Below, in pieces: positions 22,401 to 33,838 of a stretch of 64,000 nucleotides of DNA. The stretch is from Collybia mongolica (Eukaryota > Basidiomycota > Agaricomycetes > Agaricales > Clitocybaceae). The DNA lies in NCBI GenBank assembly GCA_013420905.1, contig JAAXNY010000011.1, forward strand, positions 186,001 to 250,000, read 5' to 3'. The notes below the pieces were generated by a model. The model was not told the origin of the DNA, made no database searches, and saw only the letters and a list, made by a program, of their open reading frames with translations. Numbering within the stretch: the first letter of the stretch is position 1; the number at the start of each line of letters is the position of its first letter. Position numbers and translations under genes: made by a program.

Positions 22401-24016
22401 ACAAAACAGATGGTGAGCCAAGAGAGTTGTGAAACAGGATACAGGTACTTACAGACAAAAACTACAGTACTCGCCGAGGGTCATGACACCATGGACCTTG
22501 CGGGTATCCTTGGCAAAGCAGAGGTGAAGATCCTTTGTCTCTTTTATTTTTCTTGGCTTAGAAACGAAACAGTGAGAATATACAACCTAAAGGTAATACT
22601 AACAAAGACTTACCAGGTTTTTCCCTAGTTTGACACACAGGTCATGGTAACGCTGATTTGCTTCAGTCATTTCCTCCTCATCAGCCTCATGCTCGCCATC
22701 TTTGTCATCTTCTCCTTCATCACCTTCCTCATCTTCATCATTGCCTTCAGTTTCGGGCTCGTCAGGAATGGTACTAGTTGGGCGGGAACTATGAATAGTA
22801 TCACAATCAATAACAATGTCACTATCATCATCAGAAGTGAGGTAGGGGTACTAGATTTCACGTCGAATAGTTAGTAAGTGAATATCCACCTAGTAGCAGC
22901 TGATAGCTCACTCTATCGCGTTGCTGCTTCCATAGGCCAGGATCCTCATTATCTATATCCATCACTTCTCCATCACTATCAGTCACAATGCGCGAACGCT
23001 GTGCAGTACAGGTGAGTAATGTGATTGGGAAATGGTAGGTAACTTACTGTTCGTCTGATCGGTTCTCGTATGCTGGTACTTTCTCCATTTCCATCTGAGC
23101 AGGAGGTATCACTGAACACCCGTTTCTAGGGGTCCCAGTAAATGTTAGTATCAAAAAAGCAATAGAATTATCTAGTCAGGACTCACATTACTTCCCACTA
23201 CTGGAGGTATTACCGAAATCTCTTCGCTTGGTGAGTGGGGCCACTCCATGTCTTCTGCATCCTTAAGGTTTCCGTCGCTGCCCACAGCATGTCCATCCGG
23301 TAATGTAGCCCATTGCGGAAATTGCGCATCGATGCGAAGCTCTAGATAAAAAAAAAATTCAGTGTTTTTTTCGCACTCAATGGAAATTGCACACGAGTCT
23401 GGCGTTTTTCCTTCAATTCCTCATTTGATGGGCCTTTAGTATTCCCTGCATGCTATATTTAACATCAATTCGTATGCCAGACATTGCGAATCACGTACCG
23501 TTCACCCTGGTTCTTGCATTTTGGTGCTGAGTGATTGTTTCCGGGTAATCACCGATCTCTGCCCGTTTTGCCTGCTTCTTTGGCCGGCTGCCTTGTACAA
23601 TTAATCGCGGGTCCGGTTTGTCGTGCTCACGTCGGGGAGGCATTATGAAAGCAAAAAGACGATTAACGGCAGTGATAATCGATGAAGCTGCGGTGGGATG
23701 CCCTCGAAAAAAATTCCCACCCGTCTAGTATTACTTAATATTAATATTAATCTGATAAGTAATTCGTTTATTAAAGTGCTCGACTTCGACTCGCGTCCAA
23801 ACATCTCGTCAAAACTTTCCTCCTCACACCGAAATATGGGGGGTCAGCCCGGTCCGACCCAGGTCCGACCCGAGGGCCAGGGCCAGCTGAGTGCTGGCCC
23901 TGGCCCTCCTCAAAAGGGCCGGTCCGCTCAGATGCTGACCCTGGCCCCTGGCCCTCGGGGTCAGCCCGGGGCCAGCCCAGGTCCGAGAGGTCCTGGCCCG
24001 GACCGCGGACAGTCTA
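19420..24016 (-). mobile_element. Inner hAT transposon with GC-rich ends, 4,597 bp
   Basis: It begins TAGACTGTCC and ends GGACAGTCTA, with a longer imperfect inverted repeat containing GGTCCGGGCCAGG. About 130 bp at the left and 180 bp at the right are dense in GGCCC/GGGCC and GGTCC motifs, likely transposase-binding subterminal repeats, while the coding interior is AT-rich. The exact 8-bp duplication of host sequence proves the boundaries. The transposase gene runs on the minus strand. The right end is numbered 24016; its target copy is at 24017-24024. Confidence 0.95.
19616..23643 (-). CDS. hAT-family transposase of the inner element (multi-exon)
   Basis: The start ATG is at 23643 (MPPRREHDKPDPRLIVQGSR) and the stop at 19616-19618. 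On the minus strand, exons encode an acidic stretch (22.8-22.7 kb), a Cys/His segment near 22.4-22.2 kb (CSFCLMDSDV and HYCKHIVDYVVRCEE), then IPSKISGIYDGWTTKRRRPY and WMIGDNVTVNDVAIGVLCKT in the catalytic core. Downstream are NHTVHLMATHFVTALGIPAL, RTRWGSLSDCFRVTIDLQD and the C-terminal dimerisation block with PNPVTWWG and MRLIARDYLPIPASSCLAER. More than ten short introns are needed and I did not resolve all junctions. I saw no stop in the segments I checked, so it may be intact. Confidence 0.8.
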
Positions 24017-24024
24017 CGCGTGAT
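24017..24024. repeat. Right 8-bp target-site duplication (CGCGTGAT) of inner hAT
   Basis: Exact copy of 19412-19419; host hAT coding sequence continues directly after it. Confidence 0.95.
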
Positions 24025-26240
24025 CGATTTTAAGCCTCTAGAGGATAAGGAACATGAAGGTTTGTATGCCGGCAAGGTTTTTGCTGATGGAGCCAGCGAG
24101 ATCGGCAGTCTTCACAAGATAAGTTTCACCTGTGACCTGAATGCCACGTCACAATCGGCTGACATCCACTGCACTGCATCAGCGTCTCAACCGATAATGC
24201 CTCAGTTAACGACGTGATTATCAGAACAGTGGCTCGGATTCTGTTAGCGAAATACAGGATACCTCAATCACCAAATCTACATGTTCGGTGCATTTGCCAC
24301 ATTGTCAACCTCGTCGTCCAGGCCATACTTGCGGCACTTGGGGAGGCAGACGACCCCGACGATGTTGATTACTTCGCGCTCAATAAGGAACAGCCATTGC
24401 ATCTCGATATCGATACTGATCCTGACCAGATTGAAATGGACAATGAAGATTTCCTGGACAAGTCTGATGGTGATGCCGGAACTGAGAACATCTCGCTAGA
24501 GGATGAAGAAAAGTCAAAGGCGATGGCAAGCCCTCTATCAAAGGTATTATAATCATCGTCATTTACCTGTGCCATCTAATGTTCCCTCTTGTGACCAGCT
24601 GCGATGCATAACTAATAAGATTGTTTCTACACCTCAACAACGGAAGAAGTTTCGACATTGCGCAATGATGAAATACTACAGGAATGGCGCGGAGCACCAG
24701 GATAGGCATGTAGCCTTGGCAGTCGTTAGGGATGTTCGCACACGTTGGAATTACACTCATGCGATGATTCGGCGAGTGGAACTTCTGAAAGAGGTGAGCA
24801 TTTAGTTGTTCAACTGGTTTATCCTCTAACATCAATGGCAGGCTATTGACGATTGGGTCTTCAAGACACCGGGTTTGCGCGCACTACTGCTGACAGATGA
24901 GGACTGGGAAACTTTGGGGGAAATTGCGGACGTCCTGGAGGTATGAGCTGCAATCCCCTCTTCATGACCACCTAATCCTAATCTAGCTTCGCAGCTGTTC
25001 ATGGAAGTAACTCTACGAATGTCATGCAGCACCACGCCTACAATTCCCTTCGTCTTGCCCCTGTATCACAAAATGGAAATGCACCTCAACGAGGTTGTGA
25101 CGTCCTTCCGCCATTCGTTCAAGGTACAGCATGCAGCTGAGATGGGCCTCGAAAAACTCAGAAAATATTCCACTCCTGCGAAGCTACATCACTCATATAT
25201 CCTTGGGACTGGTGAGTTCACCTCCTCCTTTGTTGTTCTGCATGGATATTCATCTGTTCAGTTCTACACCCCTGTCTCCGTAGCCATTGGTTTGCTGCAA
25301 CTGCAGAACAAGGCAATTCAAAAGCTCAACAAGAAGCCATTAGCGCAGCAGAGGCCGTCTTCAAATACGTCGCCGAGACCTATCTCAAATCAACTGCAGC
25401 CGACCCAACTCTCGCATCTGCACCTAAAGTAGCTGCGCTGCCACCCATACTGAGAACATCATCCTTCCTGGCAAGTGCGTGCCACTTCCAACGGCCGACC
25501 ACCGCTACAGCAGCAATTCCTGTCCCACATCGTACTCCACAAGAGGAGCTTGCGGATGAGTTGGGAAGGTACCTCACGTTCGAATCTGCCCCAATTGAGA
25601 GACAAGATGGAGAGGACATCGGTAACGACCTGGAGCCATCTGCCGAAGATGTCCTGCTAAACCCACTTTTATGGTGGAAAGTGAGTATCGCTCTTGGAAA
25701 GGTTATCCAGGTCTGACACCATACTACTAGAAACATGCTGCCGAATTCCCAACAATTGCAAAAATGGCTCGAGATTATCTCGCCATTCCTGCAACTAGTG
25801 TCTCCGTTGAACGCGTTTTCTCCAAGTCCCGACATATTTGCAGCAATCTCTGAAGCTCCTTGAAGGAAAATACTCTCTCTATGGCCCTCCTCACGAAGGC
25901 ATGGATACGTAGCGGCCTTTTTGATATGATGCCCCCAAAAGAACTCAAGTTACGACATGGCGAACTTCCGGCTCAGGTCCAGGAGGCTTCGAAATAAATT
26001 TTCTAGGAACAACCGTGTAGCTACTGTATATTTTATACATATATAGCTAGTTAAACGGTTAAAACAACCGTATCCGTTTAATTTACCTTTCGGGAGTAAA
26101 CGTATACTAAACGGTTGGAGCCTTAGCTGCGCCCGTTGTCGATTATCTCATTACTGTGTAAGTACGCCCTATAAAGCCGATCTCCCAAACGGCCCTATCA
26201 ACATCGATCGTAGTCATCGGAATGCCAAAGAGACGACTGG

Positions 26241-26827
26241 GTGATTCACAAGCAAGAATGTTTCCCAGAGAATGTTCTTGGCGCTGTTATCAAGTGCAAC
26301 GGGGAGCGACAGTCTGGTATCTTCGAATCAATCAACATTGGCCAATCGCATGGGATCCATCGCACGGGGAAAGTTGCTCCAGTGTCGAAGATGGTGGGAC
26401 ACCCGTTAATCGTGTATCGTCATCGTCCATGGATCCCATCCAATCGCCGGGACCCGTCACTAGACAACCAAATTGCTACATATCTCATGATCGAGACTGA
26501 CGATGGCTTTGCTCTACCTGAGTACGTACTCGTATAACCGCCTCTATCGGTCATTAATTATTTTATCTTTCAAGGTGGCAGAATTTAGTTGGGACAGTAG
26601 GTCGCTGGTTTCTCTCCAAATTGCAGGAAAATGACACCTGACACGTCTGAATTTGATAGGTCACTGTCATGCGTAAGGACGGGAAACCACTCACTACAGA
26701 TGCTATGGAGGCCATCTGGATGTACCACGATAATCTCATCGAGTTGTTTGGGGATGGTGCTGGTGCTGCTCATAGACAGATGAACCGCGCGAGCTTTGAA
26801 CGTTACTGTAAGAACTATAAAAAGTAG
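26241..26827 (+). CDS. Conserved fungal protein of unknown function, 5'-truncated (3 exons visible)
   Basis: Exons to 26521, 26575-26596 and 26660-26827 splice cleanly. The product contains KVAPVSKMVGHPLIVYRHRP, DNQIATYLMIETDDGFALPE, WQNLVGTVTVMRKDGKPLTT, AMEAIWMYHDNLIELFGDG and MNRASFERYCKNYKK before the stop. This reads as a conserved basidiomycete domain often seen in uncharacterised proteins, but I cannot attach a function. No ATG exists in the frame upstream: a TAG lies just before 26220, and the outer hAT ends at 26127. The 5' exons may have been lost or displaced by that insertion. Coordinates start at the first codon I can support, not a true start. Confidence 0.55.
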
Positions 26828-27163
26828 TTGACATAAAATAGCCACCGTTATTTGTACAATCTGCCTCCAGGATAAGAACAATGATAAGGGACAACTTGGT
26901 TTAAGTTTGATGTACTGATGTTCAACATTGAACCTTTGGGTCAGTCGAGTTGATTCTTCAAGTTGGGCCTTGCAGTAAACTGAAGCGATGCCATGGGCGC
27001 GAACATGCGCACAGTCATATGAACAATTCCATGTGCCACCAAAACACGGGACCGGTTATTGTTTACCGGTGATTCCTTCACACCCACAGCGATGACTCTC
27101 CAACTCAACTTCGCGCCTTTGGACGGGAACGTTTGAAAGCTGTAACCCTTGCTTATAATCACT

Positions 27164-29899
27164 ATGTCGAACGTAGATGCCGCGAAGCGGACAGGAATCG
27201 ACATGACGGAAGCGCGGGCGAAAACTTCCATTGATGTAGCCCTCGTTCGGGAATTCCTGCATAGTGAGTTGTTGAGCCCCCATTGATAGTGCGTTGAGTT
27301 CAGAAGCCGTGTTCAGATGGCTTAGATAAATGGAAGGAACGCAACTCAATCGTAAACGTCCTTCAGAATGATCCTGCGTTTGATAAATCGCAGAGGTGAG
27401 GCGCGCATGCCTTCGCAATGAATTAACCTTATGGCGCTCCTCGTAGAGATTTTATGACGCGAACGGAACGATACCACCGCGGCCTTTCTATGACAAATCG
27501 TGTATATGAGCTTCAAGAAACGCACAACTGGTCGAATCAGCAAACAGCGACCGCATTTGCTAGTTTGGACGAGGGGCTGCCAATAAGTCTTCACATGATT
27601 GGTGAGTGTACTCAATTCCTTTGGGGAAACGGGTTAACTCTAACCTAAATGCAGCATTCCAGCCTGTCTTCATGTCCCAAGGGTCTCCTGAGCTGATTGC
27701 AAAATATGGCGAGTTGATCGTGAGACGGGGGATCTTGGGATGTTACCTGCAGACTGAGCTGGGTCATGGGACGAATGTGGCCCGTTTGGAGACAACCGCA
27801 ACATATATACCCGAAACGCGCGAATTCGAAATTAATTCTCCCACCCTGACAAGCAGCAAATGGTGGATTGGCGCTCTTGGGAGAACATCAACGCATGGAG
27901 TAGTCCAGGCCAAACTCATTCTCCCTGGAGGAAAGGATGTTGGCCCACATTTATTTTTTATTCAGCTGCGAAATTTAGGTATTACTTGTGAAATTTCTCC
28001 AATTACTTGGTGCTAACTGTGCTTGAAGAGGACCACACAGTTCTTCCAGGCATCATTATTGGAGACATAGGTAGGTCGATAATATCTCCCTTCTTTCGCT
28101 TTGATTTTACCTAAAGACAGGGCCCAAGGCTCTTGCTGGAAATTCGCCGAATGATAATGGGTTCGCGAAGTTCGACCACATCAGAATTCCAAAGGAAAAC
28201 ATGCTCTCCAAGTTTGCTCAGGTCACGGATGAAGGCCAATATGTACAACCGCCGCATTCCAAGCTTAGTTATGGCGGAGTACGTCTTTGGGCTTCTGCAG
28301 GCAAATAAACCAGCTTAATACCCCATAGATGATGTACATTCGCGCAAAGTAAGATATTAACCTTCCCTGGGAGGTTTACTCACCAAGGTATTCCAACCCA
28401 CAGCATGGTGACGGGTGCTGGTTGGCTTATGGCTAGAGGTGGGTTTTGAGCGGATGCTAGCCTCGACTATATACCTGAACCTTTATCTAGCTGCTACTGT
28501 TTCAATACGATACGCGTCAGTCCGAAGGCAAGGAGAAATTGGAGCGGATGGGCTTGAAAAACAAATCATTCAATACCCTTCTGTCTATATTCGCTTACTT
28601 CCAATCCTCTCTCATGCATACGTATTCACTCAGCTCGGCGATACGTTGGTACGTTCTCAACATCAACCTAGTTACCATCTCTATGCTCATGGGCCATCTT
28701 TCCAGATGAAAACATTCAACGCCATGTCTTCACGTCTCGCTTCTGGGGATACGTCCATGCTCCCCGAGATGCATGCAACGACCAGCGGCCTGAAGGTCAT
28801 GGTCTCCTCGCTTGGCGTGCACGACCTCGAAGTCGCCCGGCGCTCCATGGGTGGACATGGCTACAGTGCATTCGCTGGTCTTGGGAGGATATACGCCGAT
28901 TACCTGCCAAGTGTAACGTGAGTCGGTCAATCATATTGATTTTTTTTCATCTGGCGTAACGCGTTGACAACTCTCAGCTACGAGGGCGACAATTTTGTAC
29001 TAGACCAACAAGTCGTCCGTGCTGCACTTAAGTCATTTAAGGCCTTTTTCTCATCAAAAACACCTTCTGTATCATCACTATCGCCTTCATCGTACTACCT
29101 GCGCCTTCTAATACAGCCGGCGATACCCCCACCTGAGCTGACTGATGCGTCCTGGAAAGACCCTTCGACAGCCGTCCTTCTATTAGAGTGGCGTGCCGCA
29201 TTGATGGTCTACGAACACGCACAAACTTTTGCTGAACCCGATGCGAGCGTCAATCAACGAGTATCGAAAGCTGTCACTGAGGCCTTCGTCGGTTCTCAGG
29301 TTCTTGAGATTATCAAGGATCTTCCCATATCGGAGGAGAACGGAACAGTAGTCAGTAAGTTGTATTTATTGGTAAGTAAGGTTTTTCAACTCTATCCTTA
29401 AAGATAGAAATTGACTATTGGGATAGTACCTTCTAACGACTGTAGAGGGGGGTCTTGTAGATCTTCTCTCGTTTAATCTCTTCTGTTCCTCCAGCAACAG
29501 GGAATCTCGTTCCCGCGATCCCGGGCGCTCTTTACGGCTGGCAACTCAGCAACTCTGCCTGGAGTTGCTTCCAAATGCGATTGGATTGAGTGATGCATTT
29601 GGCTTTACAGATTGGGAGCTCGACAGGTCAGTCCCGGATTCAGCCTTTGGAAAATGATCGTGTTGCTTAGACGAAATAGTGCACTGGGTGTGTATGATGG
29701 GAAGGTATACGATGCGTTGTGGAAGTGTGCACAGGGTGAGCCTTTGAATCAGAAAGCGATACCTGTAGCGTATGAGGTGCGTTCGCGTATCTCACTTTTG
29801 TGTGGTTCTGTGATTCATGGACGTTTACTTAAGGAGTCCATCAAACCCATTCTGCTACGTGGACGACAGCAGGTCGCTCAGGGTCGGGCCAAGCTATGA
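27164..29899 (+). CDS. Peroxisomal acyl-CoA oxidase (14 exons, 679 aa)
   Basis: Exons 27164-27263, 27326-27395, 27447-27601, 27655-27978, 28029-28070, 28121-28278, 28329-28348, 28404-28438, 28491-28648, 28706-28917, 28978-29371, 29427-29626, 29671-29776 and 29834-29899 join to 2,040 nt with one open frame. The enzyme oxidises acyl-CoA to trans-2-enoyl-CoA, passing electrons to O2 and making H2O2; this is the first step of peroxisomal beta-oxidation. Seen: MTRTERYHRGLSMTNRVYEL near the N-terminus, flavin-site TELGHGTN (142-149), SMGGHGYSAFAGLGRIYADY, YEGDNFVL with Glu427 matching the catalytic glutamate, and FGFTDWELD near the end. The last three residues AKL fit the PTS1 peroxisomal import signal. 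Length is usual for the family. Confidence 0.95.
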
Positions 29900-30270
29900 G
29901 GTTGTGAGTTTACCATCCATATACCAGGTTATATATATGAAATCGTTGGAAAATCCGAATGTACAACTGGGTGTGGGTTTGTTCAGTGGTCAATTCGATA
30001 CTTGAATCTAAAAAATAGAACACTGGAGCAAAATCTGCCTGCTTTTTTGTGGAACATATATCAAAAAGGCTTATTGCCAGAACCCCATTTCTGCTTCGGT
30101 TTAGTCGCGTTTTCTGCGGGGCAACAGGTCGCTCAAGCCCTAGTAACAGTCAAATAATCTGGAGGTCCGAGTTAATAGGTGAAATGGATCACGTGGTATT
30201 GTTGAACAGCTCGCGATAGAATTTTTGAGTTCAGCACAATCCTCGACTGAGCGTAGTCCTATCTGTTCAT
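29900..30270. other. Intergenic spacer
   Basis: I see no gene. It holds the 3' flank of the acyl-CoA oxidase and ends at the left target site of the Harbinger element. Confidence 0.5.
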
Positions 30271-30491
30271 ACTAGGGGTTTTCACCCCTGCGTTGGCGTG
30301 CGCGTTCACGCCGATTTCAAACTTGATTTTGATCTCGCGTTCCTAATCACAAAAACACGGATTTCATATCTACTTTGAACTCAAGGATTCTGTTTTCGTT
30401 TGATTTCATCCGGCTTATCCGGCAGGACAACTGAGTTTGAAAAAGACCCAGTTATAGATTTGGCAACTGCTTGTCAGCGTCGTCGCGCTTC

Positions 30492-32009
30492 ATGGCCAAG
30501 CGTAAATCCAGCGTTACGTCCATCTCCTCTGAGCCTGAGACAATCAAAGTCCTCCGTGCTAAACTTGCTAAAGCTGAAGGGAAGAAAGCCGGCAAGAAGT
30601 CAAAACCTCGTGCAACTAAGCCCAGTGGGAAGAGAGTGAAGCTGGTGGTGGATGACAGCAGGTCTGATGAAGAGAACATTGACCCAGCTGGAGCAAAACG
30701 GACAATCCTTGTGAAGTGTGTCTCTCTTCATTCATTACCATTTCCCCATGACAACCATTTGCAGTTGGTCGGACAAGTCACTCTATTAGTTAACGGACAG
30801 CCTTCTATTGCTGATTGAGGACTCTGAGACGTGGCATCAAGCTTTTGGTTTCATCAAAGTGTCTTCTGATACAAACACCGGCCAAGGAAAGAAGACTCAC
30901 GAGCATTACATGGACCTTGCAACAAAACTCTTCCACAATGTTGAGTCTCCAGATGAATGGCGTGACGTGGCTATCAAAGAGTTGGGAACAGTGGTGAAGG
31001 ACTGTGTCACCAAGTGAGTCTCTAGAATCCATTTGCAACAAACAGAACCTATAACATTTCATAGTATCAAGAAGGCTTTTCGCAAACATCGTGAGACCTT
31101 GAAGGAGACTGGTCACGGTCTCATTGCCAACGATGATGAAGCAAGTATTCACCCCAATTCAGAGATTGCCAATGCATGGGGTATGTTGCTATTCAATAAT
31201 GTCACAGTCTTCATACACACTTACATGCTCTGCAGATAAAATCAAGAGTTCATTTCCATGGTAAAAAAGGATCAACGAGCTGATGGGGACCAGCCCAGCC
31301 GTCGACAAATCCATGCTTGCCCATAGCACCTTACCATTAGACCTCATGGTGCTTGGAGATCATGCTTCGTATGGTCCAGACAGTGATTTGGATGTAAGTT
31401 ATTATTTTCCAATTCACTGTGGTCGCCTAATTATATCTGGCCACAATTCAGGATGAGAATGATGTCAGAAAACTTCCTGTCTCATGTGGGGCATCACCAA
31501 AATGGGATATTGAAGACGACATCATTCCAACCTCACCACCTTTGATCCATGGCTCTGCTTCCCCACAATGTGATGCAGTCTCTCCTGCCTCCACTCCAAC
31601 ACCCTGAATTCAGACCAAGTCGAGACACAAGGCCACAACATCTCAGTCCAGTACCCCTGCAGTCAAATCAGAGCCCAGCACCAAGTCCGCACCAAGTTCT
31701 TCAGCGTGATCTCGGAAATCCATGGGTGAACAAGTTGCCGAAGCTCTCACCGCTTCACGTGAGGCACAGGTTGCATCATCACAATTGAGACTTGATGCTC
31801 GCCTTGCAATCAAGGATAAGCGAGCTGAAAGTACACTGCAGATTGAGCACCTGCGTATGCAATTTCAACTCGAACAAGAACTGCGTCTTCAGCAAGACCG
31901 TGAGTTATCCCGCAACCACGATCTTTTGATGATGGATAAACAGATCGAGTTGAAATGCTTGAAGCATGGGTTTGCAATTCAGCCCGATTTAGACTCTCAC
32001 AGTCAGTAG
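30492..32009 (+). CDS. Harbinger companion (Myb/SANT-like) protein gene, multi-exon
   Basis: The N-terminal exon is strongly basic (KAEGKKAGKKSKPRATKPSG), a likely nuclear localisation region. Later exons give LIEDSETWHQAFGFIKVSSD, DLATKLFHNVESPDEWRDVA and IKKAFRKHRETLKETGHGLI, then a C-terminal helical stretch ending LDSHSQ. That arrangement, a DNA-binding-like middle and a charged coiled-coil tail, is typical of the second gene of fungal PIF/Harbinger elements, which helps the transposase bind the ends and enter the nucleus. Four or five short introns are needed; exact junctions near 30713-30790 and 31230-31710 are uncertain, so integrity is not proven. Confidence 0.55.
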
Positions 32010-32063
32010 GTTCACATTCCCGTAGTCCGTTGCTCTTCCTCGTACGATACATTCCTTTATCTC

Positions 32064-33569
32064 CTACATTCCTTCATCCAGATATTCCCACAGCACCTGC
32101 TTTAATTCCTCCCATTTAATTCTTCCTCTCAATAGCTCAATTTCCTCGTCCTCCGATACCCCATTGACTTCTGCATCCACCGTGCCTTCATTTTGTCGCT
32201 GCATTTCCTCCTGCTCATTATATCTTTCCCTTTCCATAATCTTCAAGCCCTTTTTAAAAAACTTGTCTTGGGCCATATCGATACCTTCCTCATGCTCCAT
32301 CGCAAACATGTGAAGGTGAATGCATGTAATGATCCACAAGGTTGCAAATTGTAGACCTTCAGGGTGGTCAATCCGCAGATGTAGTCCCTGGAGTGAACAC
32401 CAACGTCCCTTCACAAATCCAACACAGTTTTCAGATTGGATGCGGACCTTTGACACGTGGTAATTATAATCTGAATTCCCTGGGATGTCTTTTTCCGGCC
32501 TACAGAATAATTATTTTGACATTGTAAGGCAACATGATGCACAATACTTTTTGTATGGTGACTGACACCAGTCTCGCAAAGGATATGCTGAGTCAGCCCA
32601 AACCCACTTGTCCTCTTGCAAAAGAGTCTTGTGCTCTTTGAATACCCGTGAATTTTCCCAAGCTGTTGCATCATGTTGGCTCCCAGGTAAGCCCACAGCA
32701 AAATCAATAATCTGCAAATCTGGAGTGTTTATGAGCTGCCATTATGCAGTCAGCACAATTATGTCAGCATACAATTCAAACACAGTTAGCTTACCTGCAC
32801 ATTCAGAGAGTAGTTTGACTTGTGGTCAAAGAACACATTTCCATAGAAGGCCCGGGTGAGCATACAATGGTACAAGGGTACCATCAACCATAAGCCATCC
32901 ATTTCTCCAAGAAGGACACGAGTTTTCTTCAACCCATGCCTTTGCATGCTCTTTTGCATCGTTGTCAGCCCAGCGCAGTGAAGACTGCTGGAAACTTTCA
33001 TCACAACAAGCCTGCATGATTCAGCGTGTCACAAGGCGGACTGTGCCATATCCAACACCAGCCCAAAGTGCTACCTTCACCATACTTGCAGCATTCCCAT
33101 AGTTCCCAAAGCGGTATAAGGCTATGGCTAATTGCTCTTTGATGGGTATTTGCAGGTTACTAGACCTGTTCTGAAATACAGGATGTTGACGCAATGCTTC
33201 AACAAGCTGATCAAAGCAGCCAGGGGTCACCCGAAGATACGCGCGGAAGATCCCTGGTTCGGAATACTTCCATTTGTGGAGGACCAGGAAAAGCTGTTCC
33301 CCAGACTTCTTGATAACCCTTCTCTCTTCATTGTACCATCTCGCATGTATTCCAGCAAGAGCCTCAAGAAGTGCATGGCTCAGGGGCGAGTCATCATCAA
33401 ACAAGTCATCGTCTGAGTCATCTCCATCCCCATTGAGCCCATTCATGTCAAGTTCTGAGTCTGAATTGTTGTCCAAGTCAAGGTCAGCCTCTGCCTCGGC
33501 AATGAGCTGAACAAGGAAGCCTCGAAGCAATGCATCTGTAGCCAGTTGTCTCTCTGTCCTGCGGGGCAT
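32064..33569 (-). pseudogene. PIF/Harbinger DDE transposase, disrupted
   Basis: The start is at 33569 (MPRRTERQLATDALLRGFLV). An acidic region is followed by LRVTPGCFDQLVEALRQHPV and YRFGNYGNAASMVKVALWAG. The catalytic core shows NGWLMVDGTLVPLYAHPG, IIDFAVGLPGSQHDATAWEN, WVWADSAYPLRDWCQSPYKK and SENCVGFVKGRWCSLQGLHL, giving the three Asp boxes and final Glu of DDE_Tnp_4. Two lesions are seen. An in-frame TGA occurs after GTVRLVTR (near 33020) where Arg is expected. A one-base excess in the CCCGGG at about 32861 shifts the frame between LYAHPG and FYGNVFFDHKSNYSLNVQ. The element therefore cannot make a full transposase. Confidence 0.75.
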
Positions 33570-33838
33570 CTAGGGCAAAGGGCAGTACTACTTTTCAATC
33601 TTGATCTGTGATAATCTATTTCAATGCCCACCGGGCTGAACTTCATGCAAACTCAAGATCATGTGGGGGTGTCAAAACAAACCCTGATTTCGACTGATTT
33701 CGGGGGGAAAAAGGGACAAAATCAAAATTGAACTCAGCCCTGAAATCAGCCTGAACACGCTGAGGAATGCAGGTCTGCATTCCCCTACTGATAGCCTTCC
33801 TTTTCTATGAGCAGGGTTCCTTGACTGAGCCCCCAAAC

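Larger units (their letters stand above)
17863..25997 (+). pseudogene. hAT transposase, split by an inserted hAT and carrying a stop
   Basis: Exons from the ATG at 17863 encode an acidic N-terminal region, a probable zinc-binding stretch and then the RNase-H-like core with ATDTWTTPQMVYTFACTVGS (19321-19380). The reading breaks at 19411 and resumes at 24017 as VIDFKPLEDKEHEGLYAG. Further pieces are NLHVRCICHIVNLVVQAIL, RDVRTRWNYTHAMIRRVELL and the C-terminal dimerisation region NPLLWWKKHAAEFPTIAKMA, then YLAIPATSVSVERVFSKSRH. Just after SKSRHICSNL an in-frame TGA stands where the family has Arg (CGA to TGA), followed by SSLKENTLSMALLTKAWI. The gene is inactive for two independent reasons. The active form would cut and paste DNA in the nucleus. 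Confidence 0.85.
17598..26127 (+). mobile_element. Decayed hAT transposon (outer element), host to a second hAT
   Basis: The 18-bp terminal repeat GCTAAGGCTCCAACCGTT at 17598-17615 has its exact reverse complement at 26110-26127. AAACGG motifs recur inside both ends. The element codes for a hAT transposase on the plus strand that is interrupted by a complete second hAT at 19420-24016. I could not see a clean 8-bp target duplication at the outer ends, in keeping with age. Without the insert the element would be about 3.9 kb. Confidence 0.8.
30274..33786. mobile_element. PIF/Harbinger DNA transposon with two divergent-type genes
   Basis: The ends are imperfect inverted repeats: the left begins AGGGGTTTTCACCCCTGCG and the reverse complement of the right begins AGGGGAATGCAGACCTGC; similarity continues over ~70 bp through CGATTTCA and TTGATTTTG motifs. 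A 3-bp ACT flanks both ends (30271-30273 and 33787-33789), the duplication length known for this superfamily. Inside are the two genes typical of the family: a DDE transposase on the minus strand and a DNA-binding companion on the plus strand, arranged tail to tail. Confidence 0.8.

Noticed and set aside
11500..29899. Secondary-metabolite cluster made of the P450 pair and acyl-CoA oxidase
   Set aside because: There is no backbone synthase, and a 9-kb transposon nest separates them; linkage may be accidental.
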